From Myoxocephalus aenaeus (taxonomy: Eukaryota; Chordata; Actinopteri; Perciformes; Cottidae): 64,000 nt of DNA. Below are positions 49,296-64,000 of the stretch, piece by piece. Within the stretch, counting starts at the first letter, position 1. Each line of letters begins with the position of its first letter. The stretch covers positions 2,039,001 through 2,103,000 of the forward strand of contig JBAMJR010000154.1 of assembly GCA_038501785.1 (NCBI GenBank). The letters are read 5' to 3'. The notes beneath the pieces were generated by a model, which saw only the letters and a list, made by a program, of their open reading frames with translations, ran no database searches and was not told the DNA's origin. The position numbers and the translations under genes are program-made.

Positions 49296-49297
<2 letters not shown>
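43241..49297. other. Intergenic, gpm6b to glra2, proximal part
   Basis: No coding exon is visible. The stretch holds an (AAT)n tract (about 43810-43836), a possible degraded LINE tail (about 47880-48070, ending CTACAACAGTTGAATTTCTC) and the CTAT repeat listed separately. Open frames here are short and lack splice signals or recognisable protein motifs. GEMIN8, which lies between GPM6B and GLRA2 in human, was not found. Confidence 0.5.
48633..48756. repeat. (CTAT)n/(CTGT)n tetranucleotide repeat
   Basis: About 21 CTAT units pass into interrupted CTGT units. Confidence 0.95.

Positions 49298-49373
<76 letters not shown>
49298..49373. repeat. (GT)n microsatellite
   Basis: About 38 uninterrupted units, ending about 60 bp before the hAT-like element. 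Confidence 0.95.
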
Positions 49374-49374
<1 letters not shown>

Positions 49375-49433
49375 CACTTCACATCTCTGTCCTTTTTTAA
49401 CTCTTAAGATTTACATTTTTTTTATATATATAT

Positions 49434-50579
49434 TAGTGCTGTCATATTAGCGCGTTATTAACGGCGTTAACGCAAACTAATTTTAACGCCGTCAATTTTA
49501 TTAACGGCGTTAACGCATTTTAAGTTTTCAATTTTTTTTCTCGCGAGCACCACGCCGGATGTAGGTCAACCGGAAGCAAAACAATAGGCACGCCGTTTGG
49601 GCTTGGAAGCTAGGCTAATGTAGGGTGAACAGACGTCCTCTTTTTCAGGGATTCCAAATGCAGGGATTCCAAAAACGTCCGGGATTTTGCCTCGGCGGGG
49701 CGCCCCCCTGAAGAAACCCCCCGCCCCCCTGTAATTTTCTCCACAGCGCCAGATCACAAGTCGTCATTTAAGTTCTCTTTCCTATAGAACAGGTCTACAC
49801 CTTGTTCTGTTATTAAACTAAACGGCCGTATTTTATTGATCTTATCTACACAACAGCTTGTCACGTCGGTCTCTAAATGATCGCGTTAACACTTCTCCTC
49901 TGCTCTGCGTCGCGCACAGCAGAGTTCCGCCTGATGCGCACACACACGTGCGCGCGCACACACAGGTGAGCGCTGGTCGCACACACAGCAGCGGACAGAG
50001 AGCGTTGACAAATATGTCGCGTGAAAAGCAGACCGCTATATCTGCGTTTTAAACACTCCCAGGGTGGAGATGGCAACAGCAGCCCTCATGAGAGGAGCAC
50101 TGGAGCAGCTCTCTGAACCCAGAGCAGCTCTCATGCTCAGGTGAAGTCTCCGTGACGTCCTTTCTGCTGCTGCGTCTCTCAAAACAGAAAACAGATCTCA
50201 GCTCAACTTTGAACATGAATTGTATCAAATCTACAACCCCGTTTTAAAAAGATGTGTAGAGGCTCACTGCTCCACTAATACTGATGCAACCTGATGCTCA
50301 CATATCTGCACTCATTCTGTTTTGTTTGGCAAAAAAAAAAAAAATAGCTTATTGTTTTCCACAATGTAAATTTCAGGTTTACCTGAAATGTGCAGTAATT
50401 TTAATGTGTACCGCCCTGTTTGGCAGTTGTTTTTCAATAAAATAAAGCAAGCCAATCCACTTTTTCATGTTGATAAGAGCATTAAAATGCAAAAAAAAAA
50501 AATTTAGATTAATCGCGAGTTAACTATGACATAAATGTGATTAATCGCGATTAAATATTTTAATCGTTTGACAGCACTA
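49434..50579. mobile_element. Non-autonomous hAT-type DNA transposon
   Basis: Terminal inverted repeats TAGTGCTGTCA (49434-49444) and TGACAGCACTA (50569-50579) bound 1146 bp. Subterminal palindromic motifs follow: TTAACGGCGTTAACGC on the left, and GATTAATCGCGAGTTAACTA and TTAATCGCGATTAA on the right. These are the hallmarks of an abundant fish hAT family. The flanks are AT repeats, so the expected 8-bp target duplication cannot be judged clearly. The interior is GC- and CpG-richer than its surroundings, and I see no intact transposase frame. Confidence 0.75.
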
Positions 50580-50645
50580 ATATATCCAACGCACAAGGAG
50601 TCAATTACTTGATTATGAAAAGCTGGCTGCATTTGTTTACAATTT

Positions 50646-50647
<2 letters not shown>

Positions 50648-50712
<65 letters not shown>
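50648..50712. repeat. (TA)n microsatellite
   Basis: About 32 units, 70 bp beyond the hAT-type element. Confidence 0.95.
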
Positions 50713-50715
<3 letters not shown>

Positions 50716-53700
50716 AATTTAAAGAATGTTTTGTTGGATCAATATTATCCTAAATTTGTACTGATATATTTTTGGGGATATCTTAATACCTTTTATCAGA
50801 TATTTTACTCAAATTCTTTGGAGATTGGTTATATATATTTCAAGTATTCAACATTTATTCTGTCAGATTTTTGACAAATATGTTTGTATATATTAATGAA
50901 ATCATTATTGCTAAATAGTTGTAAAATATATCCAAAATATTTGGAAAAATATCTTTGAAAAGGTTAGCATGCTGTTAGCATTTAGCTCAAAGACCCACTG
51001 TGCCTTAGTACATTATAGTAGACATATGGCTCTGCAACCTTTCACATAAGTACTGTTAAATTAAAATTACAAAATGGTACGTAGTTGACTTAGAACACAG
51101 TTTTTTACAGAATTGTTCATAACAGTAAGCTGCTTGAAAAAAATAGAAGCATATTGAATCCTATTAAGTAAATTGTCACTCAAAATGGAATGAAGAAGGT
51201 GATAGTTTTGACAAGATTTAGAAATTCAGTGTTATCTGCTGCATTTCATGGAAGCCCATCTGCTGCTGAACTGAACAATGCACTCTCTTACTTTTACTTT
51301 GTCTGTCATCATTACATATTATTTTTTGTTTCACATCCGTAAATTAATATGTGAGAATGTTCCTCCCTCATCATTTCCAAAGATGTGTTCTTAAAAGGGA
51401 TGTAGGCGACATGCTATTCCCCAAATCAATATATTGAATGGTCTGCACATGGATAATAGTTGTAAACATTTGTTGTATTTGCAACTATTACAATTCCCAA
51501 AAGGCAAATATGTTTTATTGAATAGTGGTGCAATTCAACTTATAAAGTATTGCATCATAGCATCCATTTGCTGGCTGATTACTCCTCACCAGCCTTGCAC
51601 ATAATTCCCCTGCTGCGTCTTTCCCAAACAGAATATCAATAGTAATTACAGACAAATGTATCTTCTTATATTTTATTAATTTACAGGTTTGGTGACCTCC
51701 AAATGGTGATGTTTCAATGTGGTTTTTACTTCAACAAACAAGTCATGATTTCGCTGAGAAACCATTCGTGTTCTGAGTCACACAATAACACACCGTGAGC
51801 TGTGAGCTCCTTGTATTGTTGTTTCAAGTGATTACTAATTTGTCAAATGGATTTCATCTACATGCCCTTCCTGGTCTTTGCTTATAAGAAGCAAATGAGG
51901 TGAAAGGCAGGTTTTTCCATGTGATCACATTATAACATTTAGCCACACATCTCTGCAATGTTGCGATAGCATGCTGTCTATGTTGATGTCTCTGTTCCTC
52001 CTCGGTATCAGGGGAAACTGGGACTTTATATTGTGAACATAATGGTCGAAGACTGTCTTTTGCTGACCTGGTAATAGCAATCATTCATTATCATTTTCAA
52101 TTATTTTACCAATGGCTCACTGAGTCTTGTGAATGCTGCGCTGATATTGTCTGGCACATTTTGACCCAAATTTCTCTGCTTTAGATATGGTAATTTAGGA
52201 TGGGGAATATCAAAAGGAGCAAATAATCTAATTTTGCTTCTCATGCTCCCCTCGTTTATTTTGCAGCATACAATGGCTTTTCAGGTAAGATTAAATATTG
52301 GTTTATTTTCTACTCATAGCACCCTCTGTACAAAGAAAGAAGAACATGGCTGGGCTCGAATCACTGACAGAGGCCACAGAGTGCCATTATTATCTGTTTC
52401 ATTAGAAAAAGACATTGAGTTCATCACTGAGCCTCATTCACATTGATCCACACAGTGCAGTGGCAGAAGGAGAAATTCAAGCTTAAGATGTGTTTTATTA
52501 AAGCAGACAAAAGCTCTATATTGAGTAAAAACTGTGGTGACATACATCATCTGTGCACTAATTTGCTTAATTTCACTACATTAACACATGGTTGTTGACA
52601 TGGTGTTTCACTCCATACAATCAACATCCCGTTAATGAAGCTGTACACGTTCTCGGAGCTTTGAGGGGAAAAGACTGTTTTTTAGGTCAGCGTTCTATAA
52701 CCTTCTGTGCAGCCCTTTTAGGACCACGAAAGCATTAGAGGGGAGATGAACGGCCTCTCGTGCAAAGTCTCTCTCACGACCCCGGCGGTTGCACTGTGAT
52801 CAAGTTCTTTGTGTCCTCCCAACAGCTGAGTCTGAGGCCACAACCCTGGAAGACATGTGACACAGAGTTAATAGGCTACTGGTCTAAACCGCTCTCAAAC
52901 AACATTAAACGAATACTTGGTATGGTCATTTTGTGTTGAATATGTTTAAAAAGTATTAATAAATACTTCCTAATTGAAAAAAAATCCAAAAAACTATAAT
53001 CATGCCATATTGCTTGCACATGAATCAATCAGCACAACGAAGGTCAAGTGAAGTAACAAAAAGCTGCAGTTCTTTAGTTCTTTCGTTAGAGTAGCTTTAA
53101 AGAAAGTGAGCGACAAATGATCTATGATAGGACTTTTATTCAATGCTTGTTTAAAATCGTGTGACTTAAAATACGTGACTTCTTGGATTGTTGTTGAAAA
53201 ACATGTCTGACCTTTCCATGTCTTCTTTTTCTTCTTCTTGCCATGCTTAAGACTATTGACTGATCCTAAATTAAACTGTGCCTGATTGTTTCTTTCCAGC
53301 GTGATGAGAGCAGCTGCACCAGATCAATATATCCATTTGTAAAGTAAAATCTAATTGGAAATTGTTGCCCATTTGTGACTGCACGCAGACACACAAGCAG
53401 ACCTGCCGGCTGGCTGGCAGGCAGAGCCAGAGTGTGCGTTTGGCCAAACCAGATAAGAGTAATTTGTTATCTGCCTCATAATGAGAAATCAAACAGATTC
53501 CTCTGCTTATGTGGATCCCTCCATCCCGAATATATTGGCTGCGTTTAATTGTGTTCACCAGCTGAAACCCTCTCAGCTTTTGAGGTTTCATTCGTCATCA
53601 GAGAAATACAGCTGCTCCAATCCGCTTATCAATGTGTGTCTCGGTGATGTTTCCATGGAAACTGTGTTTACTGCCCCACAGTGTTCTAAAAATGGTTCCA

Positions 53701-56700
53701 AAGTGATAACGGTGCCAGACGAGTGAAAGCAGTGCGAAGATGTCACAGACAATGACAATGATTGACATTGTAACAAGTGGACATTTGAATGTACTTAAGC
53801 CATCACATATGTTCTTTGTAGAGTGTTAAAACAAATGCAATGTATAAAGCTGATTATCTAAAGTATGCTGAATTAAAAATATCACTCTCCCCCCCCCCCC
53901 CCCCCTCTTCTCTCTGTATGTCTATTTTTTCCTTCCAACCGCTCTTTATAAGTCTTGCTGGCTGCTCTGGAGAGGTGCTGAATATGTTGAATTGATGAGC
54001 ACAATTTAGATAGAGGCAAATTAGAAATTGAAGTTGACCTTGTGGCAGTCTGTTCTCAGTGGGAAGTCCAAATAGTGGAATTAAAAAGGCTAACTAATGT
54101 CATTATTTTTCTTTCTTCTTCTAATAGTATGGGTTTTTGTTGGCGCATTATCCAAACCTGAATACTTTGAGATATTTCCTTTCATGCCATGAGAAGATAA
54201 TTTTGTGAGTCTGATTATGTGTCTACAGCTGCGACAGCATCCGTCTGCTTCTGCCTCCTGATTATTCTCCATCAGCGCTTTCACTTGAAGGTGAAGGACA
54301 TCATTGAAAAGTTCAAGCTTATTTGCTTTTTCAAAGAATGCACACATAAACAAATAATTTGTATCCATGTGTCTATTCATATCTGTTGTATTGTATCTAA
54401 TTCTCAATACTATATCATCAAAATAGTTTTTTTTTTCACTCTGTGAAGGCTTGAAGATGTCTTTTGAAGAAGACAATTATCAGCTGTTTTAGATGGAGGA
54501 GACAGTTACTGCACTGTTCCCATGGCAATCAGCTAAGAGGAAATAACTTTGCATTCATCAAGTTGAAAGTAGGATTCTTCTATCACTGGGGAAAAGTTGG
54601 GTTTCAGTAAAGCTCTGATATCTTGTTTAATCATTTCAATGTGATTAATAGAAGCAACTTTTTATTTATTTATTGTAGTGAAATTAAAATCAGATTATCT
54701 TTGTACTTTATGTCTTCTGCTTTCTTTTGCATGCTCCTTGATAATTAAATGTATTAGTGAAGTAGGCTAAGTTGCGGATCAAAAATCTTCTGAACACGTA
54801 AATATCAATGCAGCAGCAAACAACTAATGTTATTTGCAATGTTCAGATAGAGTGGAGTAATGTATACCTGAGCAGGGAATGAGTCACTCTCCCTCTGTGT
54901 GTGTTATAATCCGAGCTTCACCATGTTAATGTAGACGGGCCGACCTCGCGTCAATCTTAGTGCATGTTAGCGCATGTGAGCATTCTTCACTGGCTTTATC
55001 TATTGTGCTCACTATTGCGCTCACTATTGCGCTCACTATTGCGCTCATTATTGCGCGGTTAGAGCTGATAACTCCGTCCCAACCCGCAGCATCCTTGTGG
55101 AAGCGTAGCGCCCATGTTCTGGTTCCCCCCCAGGTAAACACCGTTAGCTCAGTCAGCAATGTTGCCGCTGTTTGCACCGTTAGCTGCTAGTGGCTGATTT
55201 AGCCGTCGCCATGTTGAGAGCCATGTGAAGGAAATAGATATGCTCTGACTTCTGAATTGACCTTCAATCTTCAAAAAAAAAAAAAAACTGGTGGCAATTT
55301 AAAGAATATTGTCTCTGGTCATTCAGTTATTCATGAGTTCAGACCACTAACTGGTCAGAGAGTGATGTCAATCGACCTTTGACTTTATGAAAGTGGAGCT
55401 GTTCCAAAGACACATCAGACCGGGAAGCTGTCAGGTATCTTCTCTGGATGATTTGACAGCTACACACTATGTCCACCAAACAACTAGAAAGAAAGAAGAA
55501 AACAATATTCCGAAATGACATCCGCCCCATTTAACTATAATCTATGAGACTCTTATGAAGTGCATCAAAATATACTCTCTCTCAATCATTCCAGACTAAC
55601 TAGCTTTGGTTATTTAGCAACATCCAATATGTCATATTCTGCAGATTTTTTAAAATGTTTTTAATGGCTTCAATAATTGTTTATAAATGACCTGTAGTTT
55701 GCAGATCAGTTGTAAACCAGGAATAGGAAAATACTTTTGCGCTGCAAGTGATTTTGGGATTTTAGTAAATGTATTAATAATAAAGCCAATAGCTACAATC
55801 TATTAAAACGGCATATTAGAAAGTAGAAGCGAAGCATTTTGTTCCAAAATTATTCTGGCATTTTGGAATAAAATGTTTATGGTTTTATACTTGTGAAGAT
55901 AATTTAGCAATGTTATTTTGACAAAAAAATTCTGTTTTGTTGAATTTTGCATATTCTTTCACTGCAATTAGTTAGTAGTTGGCTTTTTTTATTATAACTA
56001 CTGACTGTCTTGTATGGACCCAGTAGAGTTTAAATGCTGCCCCGCACTTGTTTGGTCAGGTTTTACATATTGCACATTTATAGTTTTGGGAGATAACAAA
56101 ATTGAGAGAGACAATTTCAGAGTAAATATAGTTCTGGTACAGCTGTGAATGTAGTACATCTTCAATTCTATCTGACAGTTAAAAGCAAGACCAACATGAT
56201 GAGTAGGAAAAGAGATGTGACAAGTGTCCATTGAAGAAGACACTGATGCTTGATAATAGAGAACAGTGTGTCTTTGGGCTGCCAGCAATCCTTCTTTACT
56301 TCAGGAGAGAGCGGCGGCTCACAAGATAGAAATGTATTGCTTTACCTCCAAGTGGTATTTAGAGTTAAATGCACTACTGTGACAGAAAACAACATAGACA
56401 GTATAGCACAATTTGTTGCTCACCTCTATAGAAACTGGATTCACTTTGAGTGTGACAGTCTGTCATATTTAATTTGTTCTTCCATCTGACAGACTGCATG
56501 CTAATCACATTTATGAAGCCATGTTTTTGCAAGTATACCATGTCTTGTGTGTACTCCTGCACATGCTCCCCTATATGACATGATTTATAACATTCCCTGT
56601 TCTTCTTCCAGACCTGCTGAGATGTTGCAACCAATCACATTCGACAGAATTCTCTGCCAGCCAAAGTTTCAGAATAGTCCCATTGGGGTGGAATACAACA

Positions 56701-59700
56701 CACATTGATATTAAACACACGACTCTGCATTTAAGAGATTAGTTTCCCCACAAATGTCTAAAAGAGCTGCTGCTCTGTGTCACCCTAATGAATAATTGCT
56801 CCCACAACATACATCTAAGCTTCATTGAAAGGAGAAAAAATGGTGTAAACCAGTTCAGCAATTGACATTGCATTCTATCTTCAATCTATCCTTGCATCAC
56901 TTTGACAGCTGCACAGCTCCAGCGAAAACGCTCAGTGAGACAAGCCTGCAAGCTAGAAATAGATAAATTGTAAGCCAGTGTCAACATGGAGCAGGCATTG
57001 GCCAGAGAAAACTATGTGTATGTGTGCTGTTTAGGGTTTGGGTGACTGCACAGAAACTGGAACTCACAGGGGACACCCTGACATGCAGATCTGAGTGAAA
57101 AATGGTGGATTTGCCGTCGCTTGAATAATAATTGCTTATCAAAGTAAATGTGGTCCTAAGTGTTCGATACGATGTCTACATGCTGTAAAAGCAATGTGGC
57201 ATTTTATTCAGCTGTTTGAATGTGCGGAGACGAGCGTGTGCGGGGGTCTAGACTGAGGATCAGCGGGTTTTCAGTGCTCAGTGATGGAGAAAGGCTCTGT
57301 GGCTGTTAGGTTGCTCCCACTGATGAACGGAAGCTGTGATTGACAGATGAGTCTTAGTGAGGACCAGCGCCGCTCTCTTCACTTGGCCTGAGGGATTGCC
57401 CCCTCCCCGGTACACTCTAATATACCCAGAGAGGAGCATTTTAAACATTTCTCCATATGTCTGTGGTGCAGCCAAAATTTGTGTATAATTTAAACATGTT
57501 CATCATTCGCTTATGTGCCTCAAAATAGCTTCATTTTTCAACGAAATAGATTATGGTAAGTGTATTGGGTGTTGTGGCACTAGAGAATTCACAAATCCTT
57601 CTTTCTCTTCAAGAATCCACTCATTAAATCCTTTGCCTTCTTCTTCCGGCATGTTGCATTGTCTCATCAAAATAGCTCCCACCACCAAGTTGCTTCTCTG
57701 TATCCCTGCTAGGCCTGGGATCAGCTCCATGAGTTGAATTATAGAGCGAAAAAGTCATTAAGTGGGATATAGATACAAGGAATCGATGGAGCAATTGATA
57801 CTGTGCAGCTCTCAATTGTCTCCAGTCCAATGCACATGAGCATTGGGGTGGTAAAGCCTGCTTTTTGTTTCCAGGTGAGCTCTCCAGCCAGTCCACAACT
57901 CTTCAGTTATTGAGGGGGATCAATGGCATCGACATAGCCAGACTAGATGGAGCGCCCAGCTGGTTACTGCTTCAACCTTACTTACATTACTGTTGAAAAA
58001 TTACAACAGTAATAGTAAGATTACAGTGTTTTTACAATTGTATGTGTATTATTTTGGGTTGTAATATTATAACACAAAGACTAGACACAAAAAGCTATCA
58101 ATTGTGCTGCAAAATCTTTTAGACAACACAATAAACCAGGTGATGCAAAACCCTTAATTCCCTGCAGAATAACAGGCGGGAGCGACCACTCTTTGGTGTG
58201 TGTGGGCAGCTTTAAGACACCGTCTTGAGCCTGTAATTTTAATGGCCGTGAGGAGACTGCTGGATAAATGAGACAGACAGACAGTGTAGTTCTGTTTTAT
58301 TCTCTCCCTTCACGCACACACCCAGCAAGGCGCACTACATCTCTCCCCCCTAATGACACGCATATTTGACTTGCTCTTCTTTAATTATGTGACCCACCTG
58401 GCCCAGAAGTCCTTCCTTATGGAAGCTAATGGCCAACTGAAGCTCTGGTTGGTTGTCATTGCACAGACAAGCCAACTGCAGCTGTCTCAGAGATAGGAAA
58501 TAAATTACTTGAGTACAAAGAGAGAATGTTGGCCCTTAACCAGTTGGAAATGTATTCATTAAAGTGACTTTAAAGTGATTTTATGTTTCGCCTCAGATCC
58601 GGCATGGCATCGGAGTCATCCACATTGATGATGTGCTGATCAAAATGATACTTGCAAGACAACGTCTGTTTGTTTCCTTTTGGCATTAAAAACAAAATAT
58701 GGACATGCAGTGCTTGTGCGTTTTGGTGAATAATTCATACAAGGCATTCGGTATTTATGGAGTCAAACACATTGCTGCATAAGACCTCTGATGACACACT
58801 GACACTAAATCCCCAGACCAGAGCAAGCCATACATTCCCAACCATGAGATACAACATGACACTTGTAATTTGGACTTCAGCATTAAAAAAGGAGGGGACG
58901 GCTCCCCGGGCTAAAACAGGCCAAGATGATCAAAAAACTGGTCAGTTACAGAGCGTCAGACTAAAGCATAACATGGCCCAGAGCATGCAACAACTTTGAG
59001 GCATGTGATGTGCTGAGAGTCGTCTCACAATATCATGCCTGCCGTTGGCTTGATGTGAATGAAATACCTTCTTTTTTTTCTCACTAAGTGTAGCTGTTTC
59101 TTCCACAGCACATGCCTGTGTGTTCGTGTGGAATGAGTCACTCATGCCTGTTGTTCACGAAGGCTCACAGCCCACTCACATCCTCACACTGCCAGGTTTC
59201 CCATGCAGCCTCTGTATCAATACCTAAAGCTTACATAGAAGGCCTATTGAATGATTACCAGATCTGTGTGGCCTACTAAACCTTGGTTCCTCCACCCCTG
59301 GGTATGTTCCCTACCTTCTCTGTCTGCTTCTCTGTCAGTCAGCTCTCCTCCGTCTCGCTCTGGGAGGCCAACCTTTCAGAATTTCCAATGATGCCTCGGA
59401 AATCTGTTTCCAGGGCAACCAGGGTACCACATACTCTCCCAGCGGCTTCTCGCGTGTGCGTATTTTGTTTACACTTTTCATATCTCTGTGAAGATGTAGG
59501 TTGCTCTAAACAGACATGTGGGAGGGACAACAAAAAAAGGCACATGTGTAAAAATACAACCAAGGATGATGTCAGAGTAACTCAGTCAATGTTATAAACC
59601 CACATTATTATTTTTCTCCAATTTTCATCTCTGAATAATTGTACATTATTACAAGTGTAGGCTTCAACTCGTATTTTAAGATCACGATTTAGATTAGACT

Positions 59701-59770
59701 CCCTACATTATCCATGCAATTGCTTGTACTTAATTATGCCACTGGGAAACATGGAACTTACTAGACAGTT
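50713..59770. other. Intergenic, gpm6b to glra2, distal part
   Basis: AT-rich non-coding sequence. Apart from a poly(C) run (about 53889-53905), a 12-bp minisatellite (55000-55059) and a microexon-like site (52267-52284), I see nothing that I can support as a feature. Distal regulatory elements of gpm6b or glra2 could lie here but cannot be recognised from one genome. Confidence 0.45.
55000..55059. repeat. 12-bp minisatellite
   Basis: Five tandem copies of CTATTGCGCTCA. The first has one substitution and the last is diverged. Confidence 0.9.
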
Positions 59771-60424
59771 GATCCATGATGCGCAGCTGCGCGCGCTGCC
59801 GTGAGACGAACGCTGTAGCACTTAAAACTGCCACCTTTCGTTATGTAACAGACACTGAGGAACATATTTGAATGTGTTTCTGATTATTACCTCCTTTGTA
59901 TATTGGACTTATTGAAAACCAACTCACGTCCACCACTTTTAAGCCTCGCGCTTGCGCGTAATGGAGCCGGGAGCTGTCCAAATGCTGAAATGAGAAAAGG
60001 CGGTCCCCTCCCATTCCTCAACAGAGGACGATCCCCCACCTGCGAACGATTTCACTTCATAAGTAACAACACGGGCCAGCGGGGTTTTCTTCACAGTGGG
60101 AGCTCTCAGATTTGAGCCGACGCTAAAAGCTTCCAGGCGATGCGTTTTTGGAGTTTCACCCTCTCGGCGTCCGACCACAGGACTGCTGTTTCTTCACACC
60201 TCCGCTTCGAGAAATCTGTTTTGGGGAGTCAGAGTTTCGTGAAACTAAACTATGATTTGTGGCTGCGTTGAGGAATGTCTCCTGTATTCGTGTGTGACAC
60301 AAGAACACCCAAACGCCCACGACTTGGTCAGGAAGAAAGCGGTACCCCTATTTGGATTATGTGTTTGACCAATGTAAACATATGGAAGAAATAAGAAAGT
60401 GAGCACATGGGAAACCCACCAGGA
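59771..60424 (+). promoter_or_regulatory. glra2: Probable glra2 promoter and 5' untranslated region
   Basis: GC-rich and CpG-containing sequence appears just before the first coding exon of glra2, starting with GCGCAGCTGCGCGCGCTGCC at 59781-59800. CpGs continue through about 60300, in contrast with the AT-rich spacer. The transcription start is not identifiable. Confidence 0.45.
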
Positions 60425-63536
<3,112 letters not shown>

Positions 63537-64000
63537 GTGAGTTGAACATTATGCACATGGTCTGAAGTCCTGACCCTTGCTCAGGAATTAAGACTTAATC
63601 ATCTTGTTTCTTTACCTAATATACCTTGTTTTAAACTTTTACCATTGCTGCGTCTTCCCCTGCCAAAAGCTTGTGTTTTTTGCCATTAAAAAGTGTCTAT
63701 TGGCGGTTCCACAGACATTGTAGATGCTAAATATGTTCTCTGGCTATTCAAACAAGTATTGGTTTCCTCTTCCGTGATGCCCCTGGTACATGTGTTATTC
63801 CAGGTTCAATAATGAATACAACAAATCCCAACCAGTAAGTCACGTAAAGTGCAACCACTAACGGTGGGTGGCAGGGCTCAGGCTTTCAAACAAGCTGATC
63901 TACTATGTGTGATGTGTGAAAGCATCCAGCTGCTTAGGGGGTAAAAATACAAAAAAACCTGCGAGGCTGCATCAAAACTCATCATGATCAAAGGATTCAT

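Noticed and set aside
43241..59770. A gemin8 gene between gpm6b and glra2
   Set aside because: I looked for its conserved Trp/Tyr-rich N terminus and charged coiled coil among the open frames on both strands and saw neither.

Overview
The window is nuclear DNA of a ray-finned (teleost) fish. Five protein-coding genes can be read exon by exon, with spliceosomal introns. The spacers and introns carry fish-type DNA transposon fragments, LINE tails and many long microsatellites. The gene order rab9a, trappc2, ofd1, gpm6b, glra2 matches the human Xp22.2 block (RAB9A-TRAPPC2-OFD1-GPM6B-GLRA2). I cannot name the species.

Layout: an AT repeat and a CpG-rich promoter lead into rab9a, which has one coding exon (1776-2384, +). 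trappc2 (3857-5293, -) has four coding exons, one pair separated by a U12-type AT-AC intron. A bidirectional promoter of roughly 5.6-5.9 kb separates it from ofd1 (6114-15554, +; 22 coding exons, 1064 codons). ofd1 meets gpm6b tail to tail; their predicted poly(A) signals are about 25 bp apart. gpm6b (17719-43037, -) has six shared exons within 5 kb, then a 20.5-kb first intron. That intron holds an alternative first coding exon at 29506-29554. The distal first exon encodes only Met plus one base, beside a CpG-rich, CRE-containing promoter at 43.0-43.2 kb. From 43.2 to 59.7 kb I found no gene, only repeats. glra2 starts at 60425 (+); its first three coding exons are present and the gene runs off the right edge.

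The genes do not form an operon or a single pathway. rab9a and trappc2 act in membrane trafficking, and ofd1 acts at centrioles and cilia. gpm6b and glra2 encode neuronal or glial membrane proteins. No defence island, CRISPR array or other prokaryote-type system is present. The less ordinary material is the AT-AC intron, the alternative gpm6b start, several perfect hairpins, a (CT)n tract serving as a splice-acceptor pyrimidine tract, and a few unexplained exon-like islands inside the large gpm6b intron (best case 26995-27101).
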